Shown: positions 20,751 through 30,276, numbered from the stretch's first letter. The stretch: 64,000 nt of DNA from Vreelandella azerica (GCF_013112225.1 NZ_JABFHI010000002.1:1-64000); one strand, 5' to 3'. Made by a program: numbers and translations. Notes: generated by a model from the sequence alone, not told the origin.

Positions 20751-21185
20751 TCAGCTGCCAGCCAGTTCCAGCACTTTGGCAAACTGTTCTTCGTTCAGCA
20801 CGTCTCGCCAGTGGTCGGTACAGTTGGAACGCATCATTAACAGCTCGGATTCCAGCTGGCCGATATAGGCCGCCTTTTCAGCACGGGCCTGTGGGTCAGC
20901 GCCTTCCAGAATCATGTTACGTAGCTCGCCACGCTGCACAATCACACGGTCTTCAAGGGCTTCACGCACTGCTGGGCTGTTAGCTAGCCAGTCGTCAAGT
21001 GCCGCCTGTTGCTCGGTATTCAATTCAAGTTCCTGAGCATTTTTGGCAACTACCGGCGTCAACATCACAATCGGCGTTGAAAGCTCGGCGACATCACGTT
21101 TGGCATCTTCGGCGTTGGCGGTTGAAACGCTCAGGCTGAGCAGGGCAATACAGGCAGTGGTCAATACGTGCTTGGGAAGTGGCAT
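20751..21185 (-). CDS. Periplasmic Spy/CpxP-like (LTXXQ-type) small protein
   Basis: 144 residues with a clear Sec signal peptide (KHVLTTACIALLSLSVSTANA, cleavage after ANA). The mature part is predicted all-helical, with the motif LNTEQQAALDDWL, resembling the LTxxQ motif of Spy/CpxP periplasmic chaperone or metal-sensor proteins, and a second helix pair (ERLRN... type RGELRNMILEGADPQARAE). A good ribosome site (AAGGAGAG) precedes the ATG. The match is by motif and architecture only, so the specific role is unknown. Confidence 0.6.
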   Translation of the reverse strand: MPLPKHVLTTACIALLSLSVSTANAEDAKRDVAELSTPIVMLTPVVAKNAQELELNTEQQAALDDWLANSPAVREALEDRVIVQRGELRNMILEGADPQARAEKAAYIGQLESELLMMRSNCTDHWRDVLNEEQFAKVLELAGS

Positions 21186-21276
21186 TTAAGTCTCTCCTTG
21201 GTTGTTGAGAAGATCTCTAATTTATAACCTTATGCCATTAACCACGATGTGTGAGATTGTCACACCCTGAGGTGCC

Positions 21277-21465
21277 TCAATCGTTGTCGTTGACACCTGC
21301 ACCAGCGCCGCTGCGTGACGCTTCCGACGACTCCACCAGAATGCGATGAGCCAGGGACTTCAGCCGCGCCCAAATGGCATCATCAACGTCGATACCTTCC
21401 TGCAGCGCGCTCCCTGTGCGCCATAAGATCAGATTCTGAATGGCGTGCCAGCAGGTTGAGGTCAT
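21277..21465 (-). CDS. Small hypothetical protein, possible last gene of the catabolic cluster
   Basis: 62 residues (MTSTCWHAIQNLILWRTGSAL...), in the same orientation and only 27 bp after the DUF3726-like gene. Purine-rich GGGGG lies nine bases before the ATG. Mixed hydrophobic and charged helical content with a Ser/Gly/Ala-rich tail. I recognise no family; it may be a genuine small gene or chance. Confidence 0.35.
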   Translation of the reverse strand: MTSTCWHAIQNLILWRTGSALQEGIDVDDAIWARLKSLAHRILVESSEASRSGAGAGVNDND

Positions 21466-21492
21466 GGTCTGCCCCCAAAGAAGGCAAGAGTT

Positions 21493-22041
21493 CTACATGG
21501 TTGCCATCACCAGGGTAATGCCGTCGTTGGGTTCGTTTTCTTCCGGCACATCGCGTACTGAATAGATGCGTACTTCAGGCGTCGGGTGACCTGCTCTAAA
21601 GCCCACAACCTGTTCGGTCAGCGGCACTTGGGCATTGCGCCAGAAAGCCGTGATATTGATACCTCGCCCGGCCAGGCGGGAAAGATAGCCCATGATCAGC
21701 TGGCGGTTGTGGCAGCGGCGGATCTTGACCACCGATAGACCCCGCGCTCGGGCCTTGGCAAAGCCCAGCTCGGTAGCCAAGCTGATACTGCGCAACACGC
21801 TCTGGCCATGGCCGTCGAGTACCGCCAGGTCGTCATCCTGATAAATCACCTTGGGCAGCGATTCCGGATCTTCGTCAAGCAGGAAATCCAGCCCGCGGTT
21901 GAGCTGGTCAATCGCGTTGAAGCCATGACACTGCATCCAGGCCACCATGTCAGCAGCATCGGCGGCATCGCCATCTTCAAAACCAATCCCGGTGAAGGCT
22001 TTGCGGCACAACCCCTGTAGCTCGTTGAAGGAAACTTTCAT
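21493..22041 (-). CDS. DUF3726-like protein
   Basis: 182 residues. The N-terminus (VSFNELQGLCRKAFTGIGF, ADMVAWMQCHG) resembles the short DUF3726 family and also the first helices of malate/L-lactate (Ldh2-type) dehydrogenases, where the motif ends in SHG; here it is CHG. The C-terminal half (GLSVVKIRRCHNRQLIMGYLSRLAGRGINITAFWRN) again recalls Ldh2 wording (V..N..H.G....) but the NAD-binding middle is missing. The ATG overlaps the end of the preceding 600-residue gene by four bases, so the two are translationally coupled and probably act together. No function is known to me. Confidence 0.55.
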   Translation of the reverse strand: MKVSFNELQGLCRKAFTGIGFEDGDAADAADMVAWMQCHGFNAIDQLNRGLDFLLDEDPESLPKVIYQDDDLAVLDGHGQSVLRSISLATELGFAKARARGLSVVKIRRCHNRQLIMGYLSRLAGRGINITAFWRNAQVPLTEQVVGFRAGHPTPEVRIYSVRDVPEENEPNDGITLVMATM

Positions 22042-23845
22042 GATGTTTCTCCACGCGCAGAAGGATGAACGGAGAGCGCTACTGAGTTGGCATGGGGTGA
22101 TAGCCCGGCCGCGCCAATGACACCGTTCTCAAGCGTTGGCTGTAGCGGAAAGCTCCAGTCATCAAAGTGGCTGAGATCCTGCGGCTCGGCGTTGAGTTCT
22201 TCCACCAGCGGTGCGCCCTGGAACAGTGTAATGCGCACCCAGCGGTCAGATTTGGGATCAAAACGGCTGGCCCCGAAAAACGCGAGTTTGGTGCGCAGCA
22301 GATGCATGGGTTTCATATCCTGGTGCCACAGATTGGTGTGGATATCGCCGTAGGTATCCTTTACCAGGGTCTGTACCCGGCGAATGATTTCTTTGTGGCG
22401 CGGCTTGGCGAGCAGAAAATCCACCACTTTTGCCTTGGGGTTGTCCTCAAGAAATTCGCAGATGGCCGCATGGCTATGGGCGACCCTTGGGCCCATGGCA
22501 ATCAGCATTTCTTTCTCGACGCCGAGTTCTTCATGCCGCACCCCAAGCCGTGGCTCTTCCTTTTCTACCGAGCGGTACCAGAACCAGTAGCTGCCTTCAC
22601 GGCTTTGGTAGTCATGCGTCAGCGCCCAGCTGTAATGGGTTTCGATCAGCTGACGCAGGCGAATCAGCGGCATATCCGGTTGAAGGTCCAGGTTTTCGGT
22701 TACTCCCATCTGCTCTTCCAATGGGTCGACTAGCTCAGGATACAGCTCGATCAGCAGGGTATTGATCAGCTCCTGAGCCTCAAGCGACAGCGTGCGCTCA
22801 CTCCAGGCCGTCAGCTGCGCCCAGAGGTCATCTTCCAGGGGCGCACTTTCAAGCCAGGCCAGCACATCTGGCAGGCTGGCGACTGTCTCAGCATTGCGCT
22901 CGGTCTGTTCGGCATCTTCGGTCACGGTTTCCGTCAGATGCTGCAGGGCGCGCCGAGTCAGCGCTATCATCCGCTGACGGTCTTCCTCGCTGGGGGCCTG
23001 GCGCTGAGCCAAAGCCAGGGCGGTTTCGCGCTGGTTGACCCACTGGGCGATCAGCTGAGGATGATTGATCAGAAACGGGGCCATCCCCAGGCCGGTGGAG
23101 TTGCCAATGCCCAGATAGCGGCGCAGTTCGGTAGCCAGTGCGCAGGCGCTTTCCGGCGCCTGGCTGCGGGCCAGATGTTCGACCTGCTCAATCGAGAAAT
23201 GGCGCAGCAGATAGACACCTGCCATCTGCGCTGAAAAAGGCCGACGAAAATCCGGGTTTTCGTGCAGGCGGGCAAAATCGGCAATGCCGAATTTGCCGTT
23301 GCCGTAGACCGCAGTGGTGCGATACAGGTAGCCGACCCGAGTCAACCACTGAGGGTCAGGCTGCTCCCCCTTGGCCAACGCTTCCACAAAGTGGGCAAAG
23401 TTGCGCAGGCTTTTATTGGCGCGGGAAAGCACCAGCACTCTGGGATGCTGGCGGCCAGCCTCTTGAAGCGGCACATTAGCCGCCATCTGCTCCAGCAGGC
23501 TATCGTCTACATCACCTTCCACCAGGCCAAAGGTAACGTCCCAGGCCTCGGCAATTACTCGGTCGGAGCGACGTGAGTCGTCCAGCGCCTGGGCAAACAT
23601 CACCCCGTGGTAACGCCCGTAGGGCGTCTGCAAGCGGTAGATGGCGGTGCCAAAGCCGTTTTCATCCAGATCAAAACGCTCGCGGCTGACTTGCCAGCGC
23701 TGGCGCCCCATTTGGCGCATCAGGGTACGCACAAAACTCAAGCGGCAGGCATGCAGGCTGCCCAGACGCTCCAGCTGCATGACATCATCAGCACAGCGCA
23801 GGTTAGAGGGGCCAGCGGCGCCAGCCCCCAATCGCGGTTATTCAT
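22038..23845 (-). CDS. Uncharacterised ~600-residue protein of the BCCT/aldehyde dehydrogenase cluster
   Basis: No recognisable domain. Notable segments are YRLQTPYGRYHGVMFAQAL, VLSRANKSLRNFAHFVEAL, GYLYRTTAVYGNGKFGIADF, YLGIGNSTGLGMAPFLINHP and YWFWYRSVEKEEPR. It is soluble (no signal or membrane helix). The continuous frame begins at TTG 23831, but an ATG at 23845 overlaps the BCCT stop codon (ATGAATAA) and reaches this frame if the G run (minus strand, 23825-23829) has six instead of five bases, giving MNNRDWGAGAAGPSNLRCADD; I prefer that start. Coupled by overlap at both ends to the transporter gene and the DUF3726-like gene, so probably part of the same catabolic route. Confidence 0.6.
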
Positions 23846-25442
23846 GAACGATGACCTTCTTACGCGTTGTCAGCCCCTGTGCGCGCGCCATGGCATAAGC
23901 TGCTTTTGGCCCTAACCACAGCGACGGCAACAACACCAGTGAGACAGGAATGGCCGTGATCACGATAAACTGCTGCAGCACACCAATCTGCCCAGCTCCC
24001 ATGTAAAGCAGAATGGCCGCCATCAGCGCCATGGTGATACCCCAGAAGATACGCACGGCCGTATGTGGCTCATCATGGCCGGTACATACCACGGCAATCG
24101 CGTAGCTCATGGAGTCACCTGTGGTCGCCACAAAGATGGTGGTCAGCATCAAAACCGCCAGCGCCATGAAGGTGCCACCCGGTAGCGCTTGAGCTACGGT
24201 CAGGGTGGCGACATCAAACTGGAAATTATTAAGGGCTTCTGCCAGATCAATCGCGCCGCTCATCTGATAGTAGATGCCGGACCCGCCAAGCAGGGTAAAC
24301 CATACGGTGGTGGCAATCGGTGCCATCACGGCAACAGCCAGAATCATCTCGCGAATGGTACGACCACGGGAAATACGCGCCACAAAAATCGCCATCAGCG
24401 GGCCGTAACCGATAAACCAGGCAAAGAAGAACACCGTCCACCACTGCATCCACCAGCCCGGCGCGGTCTCCGAGGTCACGGTGGCCATGGCGAAGAAGGA
24501 GGTAATACTGGCCAAACCCTTGCAGGTAGGCATTAGTGAAAAACAGCGTCGGCCCAAATACAAAAATCACCGCCGCAATCGCCAGCGCCAGAAAGACGTT
24601 AAAACGGCTGAGGATCTGAATGCCTTTATGAATCCCGGTGGCCGCCGAGGTCACGTAAACTGCTCCTAGGCCGATCAGAATCACCAGCTGTGTTATGTAG
24701 CCTTCGCTGATACCGAATAGCTCATGCAGGCCAAAGCTGACTTGAGTGGCCAGAAAGCCGATAGGGCCAACGGTGCCCGCTACAACGGCAATCACACAGC
24801 AGGCATCGACCACGCCGCCCAGCCAACCACGCATCAAACGCTCACCCAGTACCGGGGTCAGCAGGGTGCGCGGCTGCAGCGGCAGGCCCCGTTCGTAGTG
24901 CCAGTAGGCCAACACAATCGCGGTCAGTGAACCCAGCACCGCCCAGGCCAGAAAGCCCCAGTGCATGAACGACTGCGCCAGCGCACTGGCAATGGCTTCC
25001 ACCGTGCCGTGCCGGCTTCAGTATCAAAGGCAGGCGGCGTCACCACAAAGTGATACACCGGCTCACCGGCAGCAAAGAACACGCCACCTCCGGCCAGCAG
25101 GGTACACATGATGATGGAGAGCCATTTGAAGGTGCTCAATTCCGGCTTGTTCAGCCCACCAATCTTGGCGCTGGCCGCCGGGGAAATGGCAAGCCCGATG
25201 GCAATAAAGAAGGTCAGCAACAGAAACAGCTGAAAGTAGGAGCCAAGCACCGCCGCCGTCCAGGCGAACCCGGTGGAAATGAGGCTGGCCACCCCCTCGA
25301 TATTAATCAGAGAGAGCAGTACAAAAAGAATCACGAAACCGCCACTCAGGGCGAGTACGATCGGGTCGCCGAACTTGCCAAGCCCGGAGACATCGTCCTT
25401 GTTGGGGGCGGGTTGGAAGGAGAGTCCATGTTTAAACCTCAT
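23838..25442 (-). pseudogene. BCCT-family (betaine/choline/carnitine) transporter, two frame breaks
   Basis: The three reading frames join into one ~535-residue, 12-helix BCCT protein. Signatures: LSLINIEGVASLISTGF and YFQLFLLLTFFIAIGLAI near the N-terminus, FFAAGEPVYHF, ALAQSFMHWGFLAWAVLGSL, and the core GWWMQWWTVFFFAWFIGYGP with FVARISRGRTIREM. Break 1 is a 5-bp tandem duplication at 25005-25014 (CCGTGCCGTGCC on the plus strand); without it the frame reads FDTEAGTVEAIASALAQ. Break 2 is near 24517-24530 (FGQY then TSFFAMATVTSETAPGWW). These are not homopolymer changes, so this copy may be a genuine pseudogene. BCCT systems import quaternary amines with Na+ or H+, fitting the neighbouring catabolic genes. 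Confidence 0.8.
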
Positions 25443-25528
25443 TATTGATTATTGTGGGTATCAGTCGTTGTGACTGTTGTGTGGTGGACGAGGCACTGCA
25501 GCCAGCCAGCGCCTGCTGAAGTGTCAAC

Positions 25529-26518
25529 TCACTCCATTGGGGTCGTAGTGCGCTCCAGCAATTCGACCCAGTTGCGCCCCATAATGCGGGCAACGTCTTG
25601 CTCAGCGAAGCCTTTAGCGCGCAGGGCTTCCATCAGGTTGGGGAAGTCGCGGCTATCGCGTAGCCAGGCCAGCGGCTTGGGCCAGCCCGCGTTATTGGCG
25701 CTGCCTTCGCCGTAATCCATCTCTTTTGACCAGCGCCCGTTGCGCATCCATTCCAGCACCGAGGTTGGCTGGTTCTGGCACAGGTCGGTTCCCAGGCCGA
25801 CATGTTCAATGCCCATCAGGTCAACGGTGCGAGCAATCATGTCGCAGTAATCTTCCAGGGTGCAGTCCGGGCCGTTTTTCAGATGGAACGGATAGGCTGA
25901 AAAGCCCAGCAGGCCGTCGTTTTCGGCAATGGCCTTGAGCACCTTGTCAGACTTGTTGCGCTTGGCATCATGGAAAAAGCTCGGGTTGGCATGCGAGATA
26001 ATCACCGGGCGCTCGGAAATCTCGATGGCTTCCAGCGTCGAGCGCTCACTGCTGTGAGACATGTCGATCACCATGCCGACCCGGTTCATCTCGCGAATCA
26101 CCTGGCGCCCGAAGCGGGTAATGCCGCTGTCTTCGCTCTCATAACAACCGCAGGCCAACAGGCTCTGGTTGTTATAGGTAAGCTGCATGATCAGCAAGCC
26201 CAGCTGGCGCAGCACTGCGACCATGTCGATGTCGTCTTCAATCGGCGAGCAGTTCTGGGCGCCAAAAAAGATGCCCACTTTGCCCGCCTCACGGGCGCGT
26301 TCGATATCCCCCGGCGCATGCACCGGCATGATCAGGTCGCCGTGGGCTTCAAAGCGGCGATTCCATTCCCCAATCCGGGTTAAGGTCTCGCGCAGGGTTT
26401 CGTGGTAGACCAAGGTAGCGTGGACGGCATCCACGCCGCCCTCGCGCATCTGTTCAAAAATTTCCCGGGACCAGTTGGAATACTGCAACCCATCCACGGT
26501 CAGCATCTGTTGAGACAT
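25529..26518 (-). CDS. M19 (renal/membrane dipeptidase-like) family protein
   Basis: 329 residues from the ATG at 26518, which has a good ribosome site (AAGGAG, 10 bp after the aldehyde dehydrogenase gene). TIM-barrel amidohydrolase motifs of the M19 family are visible: GVDAVHATLVYHE, FFGAQNCSPIEDD, MVIDMSHSS, VIISHANP, GIEHVGLGTDL. The usual first metal motif HxD near the N-terminus is absent (VDGLQYSNWSREIFEQM instead). The same wording occurs in the M19 protein next to the dimethylglycine demethylase genes of Pseudomonas (PA5396 type, from memory). This suggests a role in degradation of betaine-like compounds rather than peptide turnover. Confidence 0.75.
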   Translation of the reverse strand: MSQQMLTVDGLQYSNWSREIFEQMREGGVDAVHATLVYHETLRETLTRIGEWNRRFEAHGDLIMPVHAPGDIERAREAGKVGIFFGAQNCSPIEDDIDMVAVLRQLGLLIMQLTYNNQSLLACGCYESEDSGITRFGRQVIREMNRVGMVIDMSHSSERSTLEAIEISERPVIISHANPSFFHDAKRNKSDKVLKAIAENDGLLGFSAYPFHLKNGPDCTLEDYCDMIARTVDLMGIEHVGLGTDLCQNQPTSVLEWMRNGRWSKEMDYGEGSANNAGWPKPLAWLRDSRDFPNLMEALRAKGFAEQDVARIMGRNWVELLERTTTPME

Positions 26519-26528
26519 GCGCGACTCC

Positions 26529-27968
26529 TTACGCTTTGACGTAGCAGGTCTTGACCACGGTGTAGAACTCACGCGCATAGCGGCCTTGCTCACGCGGGCC
26601 AAAGCTTGAGTCTTTACGGCCACCAAAAGGCACGTGGTAGTCGGTACCCGCCGTTGGCAGATTGACCATCACACAGCCAGTCTCGGCTTGTGCCTTGAAG
26701 CGGTTGGCCAGCGCCAGGGAATCGGTAATGATGCCGGCGGTCAGGCCGAAGTTGGTGTCATTCAGGGTAGCAATCGCCTCGTCCATATCCGCCACCTTGA
26801 TCACACAGGCAATCGGGCCGAAGACTTCTTCACGGTTAATCGCCATCTCATTGGTGGTATCCACAAACAGGGTCGGCGCCATGAAGTGACCGTCGCTGGC
26901 ACACTCGACCCGCTCACCGCCGAAGACCAATTTGGCTCCCTCGGCTTTGGCGCGCTCGATCCAGTTCAGATTGGATTCAAGCTGACGGGCATCGGCCACC
27001 GGGCCAATCTGCACACCCTCTTCTAGCGCTGGGCCAACCTTGGCCTTGGCCAGCCGTGCGGTCAGTTTTTCGACAAAGGCGTCATGCACACCCGCATGGA
27101 CGATCAGCCGCGACGAAGCGGTGCACTTCTGCCCGGTGCCGGAATAGGCGCCGTTGAAGGCGGCTTCGACGGCCAGATCCAGATCAGCATCCTCAGCCAC
27201 AATCAAGGCGTTCTTGGAGCCCATTTCCAGCTGGCACTTGACCAGATTGCCGGCGGTAGCAGCGGCGACGCGACGGCCGACTTCCAGCGAACCGGTAAAG
27301 GTCAGCGCATTGATGGCCGGGCTGGTGATCAGCGCCTCACCGACGCTGCCGCCGCTGCCCATCAGCAGGTTGAAGGTACCTGCCGGAAGCGCCTGACGGC
27401 TGATGATCTCGGTCAGCGCCCAGGCGCTGGCGGGCACCAGGTTGGCGGGTTTGAAAATCACCGCGTTACCAAACGCCAGCGCCGGGGCAATCTTCCATAC
27501 CGCCGTTGCCATGGGGAAGTTCCAGGGGCTGATAATCCCCACCACACCCACCGGTTCACGGCGGGTCTCGACTTCCACGCCAGGGCGCACGGAATCGACC
27601 CGCTCATCCAGCTGGCGCAGCACTTCGGCGGCATAGTAGTGGAAGAACTGCGCCGAACGGGCGACTTCGCCCATACCTTCTGCCAGCGGTTTGCCTTCCT
27701 CACGCGACAGCAGGCGCCCCAGCTCTTCCTTGCGCGCCATCAGCTCATCGCCAATCGCCATCAGCACGCCGTAGCGCTGCTCCAACCCGGTTTTGGCCCA
27801 TTCTTTCTGACCGTTGCGAGCCGCCGTAATGGCATCTTCTACCTGAGCGGCACTGGCCTGGGCGTAATCACCGATCACATCCGTCAGATCAGAGGGGTTG
27901 GCATTGGTAATGTGGCTTGTACCGTCGACCCATTGACCGTTGATATAAAGCGCGTGCGGGGATGACAT
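26529..27968 (-). CDS. NAD(P)-dependent aldehyde dehydrogenase, 2,5-dioxovalerate (alpha-ketoglutarate semialdehyde) dehydrogenase-like
   Basis: 479 residues from the ATG at 27968 (ribosome site AAGGAAA). Complete ALDH superfamily protein: SPWNFP with Asn150, FKPAN, GSLEVGRR, catalytic LEMGSKN (Glu248) and GQKCTASSR (Cys282), and EEVFGPIACV. The C-terminal FGGRKDSSFGPREQGRYAREFYTVVKT is the typical ending of alpha-ketoglutarate semialdehyde dehydrogenases of hydroxyproline, arabinose and glucarate breakdown. Together with the BCCT transporter this points to breakdown of a betaine or imino acid such as a proline or hydroxyproline betaine; the substrate is inferred. First gene of the minus-strand operon. 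Confidence 0.8.
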   Translation of the reverse strand: MSSPHALYINGQWVDGTSHITNANPSDLTDVIGDYAQASAAQVEDAITAARNGQKEWAKTGLEQRYGVLMAIGDELMARKEELGRLLSREEGKPLAEGMGEVARSAQFFHYYAAEVLRQLDERVDSVRPGVEVETRREPVGVVGIISPWNFPMATAVWKIAPALAFGNAVIFKPANLVPASAWALTEIISRQALPAGTFNLLMGSGGSVGEALITSPAINALTFTGSLEVGRRVAAATAGNLVKCQLEMGSKNALIVAEDADLDLAVEAAFNGAYSGTGQKCTASSRLIVHAGVHDAFVEKLTARLAKAKVGPALEEGVQIGPVADARQLESNLNWIERAKAEGAKLVFGGERVECASDGHFMAPTLFVDTTNEMAINREEVFGPIACVIKVADMDEAIATLNDTNFGLTAGIITDSLALANRFKAQAETGCVMVNLPTAGTDYHVPFGGRKDSSFGPREQGRYAREFYTVVKTCYVKA

Positions 27969-28100
27969 AAAGATTTCCTTCAGCAGGGTGAACAACTAGC
28001 GTTTGACGCCATGCTAAAGAAGACGCGAAGATAAGGATAATCAATAATACAGATAAAATGATCAGTAAAACTTACCACCTTAAACGGTTGATAAAAGACC
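27969..28100. promoter_or_regulatory. Divergent LysR-type intergenic control region
   Basis: The 132-bp gap between the divergent dehydrogenase and LysR genes is AT-rich from 28030 to 28090 (gataatcaataatacagataaaatgatcag), in contrast to the flanking genes. LysR regulators normally bind such divergent gaps at T-N11-A sites, and several T-N11-A spacings fit. Promoters for both directions must lie here but no box can be assigned firmly. Confidence 0.45.
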
Positions 28101-28991
28101 ATGCTCCCCGATCTGAAACTGGCGCCTATGCGCTATGTGCTGGCAATTCTTGATGCCGGTGGTTTTCATGCTGCGGCTCGCCAGCTGCACCGCAGCCAGC
28201 CGGCCATTTCCATGGCCGTGCGCGACCTGGAAGAGCGGCTGGGCCAGCCGCTGTTTGAGAAAGGCGGCGGTAAGGCCCTGCTGACCCCTTTCGGCCACTG
28301 GTGCGTACCCCGCTTTCGCGAACTGGTGGCCCACCATGACCGCGTCTGCCGGGATGCCCTGGCGATTGCCCGCCAGCAGCATGGTCGGGTGGATATTGCT
28401 GCCGTGCCTTCGGTGGCCAGCCGCCTGATGCCCGCGCTGCTGGCCGGGTTTCTGCAACGCTACCCAGGGATTGATATCAGCCTGCAGGACGGCCATTCCG
28501 AACGGGTCAACGACATGGTGCTCAAGGGTGAAGTCGAACTCGGCATCACCAGCCTATGGCTGCCCGATGAGGCGCTGAGTTTTGAAGCCCTGCTGCACGA
28601 TGATATTGGCGTGATCTGTCGCGACGACCACCCATTGGCGCAGCAGAAGGCGTTGCACTGGCGGGCGCTCAAGCCCTATACGCTGATTCGTAATGGCACC
28701 TCGCGTTTGCTGGAAGGCTCACCAGCGGCAGAACTTCTCACCCATAGCACCCTGTATATTTCCAATATGATCTCGCTCACCGCCATGCTGGAAGCCGGTA
28801 TCGGCGTCACCACCTTGCCCCGGCTGGCCTTTCAGGAAGAGCACAAGCGGCTGCGCTTTATCCCTCTGGCCACTCCCCACCTTGAACGTCAGATGGGCCT
28901 GTTGCGCCGTTCAGGGCAGAGCCTTTCCCCGGCCGCTGACGCCATGTACCACTACCTGATGGCTCAGCTAGGGGAAGATGAGAAGCGTTGA
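28101..28991 (+). CDS. LysR-family transcriptional regulator
   Basis: 296 residues. The N-terminal winged helix-turn-helix is clear (YVLAILDAGGFHAAARQLHRSQPAISMAVRDLEERLGQPLFEK) and the rest is the two-lobed LysR effector domain (RVDIAAVPSVASRLMPALLAGF, LEAGIGVTTLPRLAF). Divergent from the aldehyde dehydrogenase operon and followed by the M24 gene in its own direction, so it most likely senses an intermediate of this pathway and controls both sides. Confidence 0.9.
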   Translation: MLPDLKLAPMRYVLAILDAGGFHAAARQLHRSQPAISMAVRDLEERLGQPLFEKGGGKALLTPFGHWCVPRFRELVAHHDRVCRDALAIARQQHGRVDIAAVPSVASRLMPALLAGFLQRYPGIDISLQDGHSERVNDMVLKGEVELGITSLWLPDEALSFEALLHDDIGVICRDDHPLAQQKALHWRALKPYTLIRNGTSRLLEGSPAAELLTHSTLYISNMISLTAMLEAGIGVTTLPRLAFQEEHKRLRFIPLATPHLERQMGLLRRSGQSLSPAADAMYHYLMAQLGEDEKR

Positions 28992-29088
28992 AAGCCGCCG
29001 TTAGCACCGGTGTCGCAACGGGGCAGGCGGCTTGCAGCCTTTAAGTCTAGACTCGGCAGGGTTGACTGTATTTTGCCCTGGAGGCCCT

Positions 29089-30276
29089 ATGGATTACTAC
29101 GCTTACCGCCACGCCCTTGCTGCACAGTTGCAAGGCGCTGAGCTGCCCTTCCCGCGCGCAGAATTTGCCGCCCGCCTGGCACGTACCCGCAGCCTGATGC
29201 AGGCCGCTGGCCGTGATGCTCTGCTGCTCACCGATCCGGCAGATATTTTCTACCTGACCGGCTACCACACCTTTGAAGTCTCGGTGCACACCGCCCTGGT
29301 GGTCACCGCTGAGCGCGTCACCTTACAGGTGCCCTCGATAGAAACTGGCCCGGCAGTGGTCACCGCCACCGTGGATGAGATTCTTGGCTATCGCTGGGAA
29401 GGCATTGATGAGGTGATCGCCCCGCTGGCCGACCTGCTGGCGCCGTGTCACGCCATTGGGCTGGATGCGTTCAGTGCTGGCCTGCGTTTTGGTGTTATTC
29501 AGTCACTTCAGGAACGCTTGGGCAGCGAGCGTTTCCACTCGGACGGCGGCAACATTCTTGACGGCCAGCGGCTGGTCAAGCGGGAGCTGGAACTGGATTG
29601 CCTGCGCGAAAGCGCTCGGATTACCGCCGCTGGCCTGGCGGCGGCAGAAGCCATCATTGCCCCGGGCATGACGGATAACGATATCGCCGCCGAAGGCGCC
29701 CGCGCCCTGATTGCTGAAGGCAGCGAATTCATGAGCCTGCAGCCGATCGTCACCAGCGGGCGGCGAATCAGTGTGATTCACGTCAACCACAAGCGCACCC
29801 CGATTGCCCCAGGCGACCCGGTGTTTCTGGAGTTCGGTTCCGCTTACCAACGCTACACCGCGCCCATGATGCGCACCGCTGTGGCGGGCCGCGCGAGCAC
29901 AGAAATGCAAGCAGTGCGAGATACCTGCCGAGGCATTTATGAGGCGCTGATCAGCACCATGCGCCCCGGCAACACCTTTGATGATGCCGCCAAAGCCGCT
30001 GAAGCCGTGCTGGCACCCCATGCAGAACGGCTGTTTTTCTCCGGGGTGTTTGGCTATGCGGTGGGTGCCCAGTTCCCGCCCAGCTGGGTGGAAGGCACCG
30101 GCTATATTGCCCGTGGCCAACAGCGAGTTTTCGAGGAAAACATGGTGTTCCATCTGCCCATCTGCCTGCGCCTGCCCGGCCAGTGGGGGATCGGCATCAG
30201 TGATACCGTGCTGGTTACCGCCAACGGTGGCGTGGCGCTGACGTCTAACGACTGGCAAATCAACCAGACACCTTAA
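29089..30276 (+). CDS. M24 (pita-bread) family hydrolase without the metal ligands, creatinase/ectoine hydrolase-like
   Basis: 395 residues from the ATG at 29089 with ribosome site GGAGG. N-terminal creatinase domain (FAARLARTRSLMQAAGRDALLLTDPADIFYLTGY) and C-terminal pita-bread fold (ITAAGLAAAEAIIAPGMTDNDIA, VNHKRTPIAPGDPVFLEFGSAY). The five metal ligands of M24 aminopeptidases appear replaced: DFG is EFG, the SDITRT aspartate is Pro (APMMRT), the GHGIG histidine is Tyr (YAVGAQFPP), and the two glutamates are Pro (HLPIC) and Ser (GISDTVLVT). Metal-free members include creatinase and the ectoine hydrolase DoeA/EutD, which hydrolyse small cyclic or amidine substrates. Hence probably a C-N hydrolase of this catabolic cluster rather than a peptidase. 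Confidence 0.7.
   Translation: MDYYAYRHALAAQLQGAELPFPRAEFAARLARTRSLMQAAGRDALLLTDPADIFYLTGYHTFEVSVHTALVVTAERVTLQVPSIETGPAVVTATVDEILGYRWEGIDEVIAPLADLLAPCHAIGLDAFSAGLRFGVIQSLQERLGSERFHSDGGNILDGQRLVKRELELDCLRESARITAAGLAAAEAIIAPGMTDNDIAAEGARALIAEGSEFMSLQPIVTSGRRISVIHVNHKRTPIAPGDPVFLEFGSAYQRYTAPMMRTAVAGRASTEMQAVRDTCRGIYEALISTMRPGNTFDDAAKAAEAVLAPHAERLFFSGVFGYAVGAQFPPSWVEGTGYIARGQQRVFEENMVFHLPICLRLPGQWGIGISDTVLVTANGGVALTSNDWQINQTP

Noticed and set aside
27084-27965. 293-residue plus-strand frame over the aldehyde dehydrogenase
   Set aside because: Antisense of a full-length ALDH with intact catalytic residues; His/Gln/Arg-rich shadow composition.
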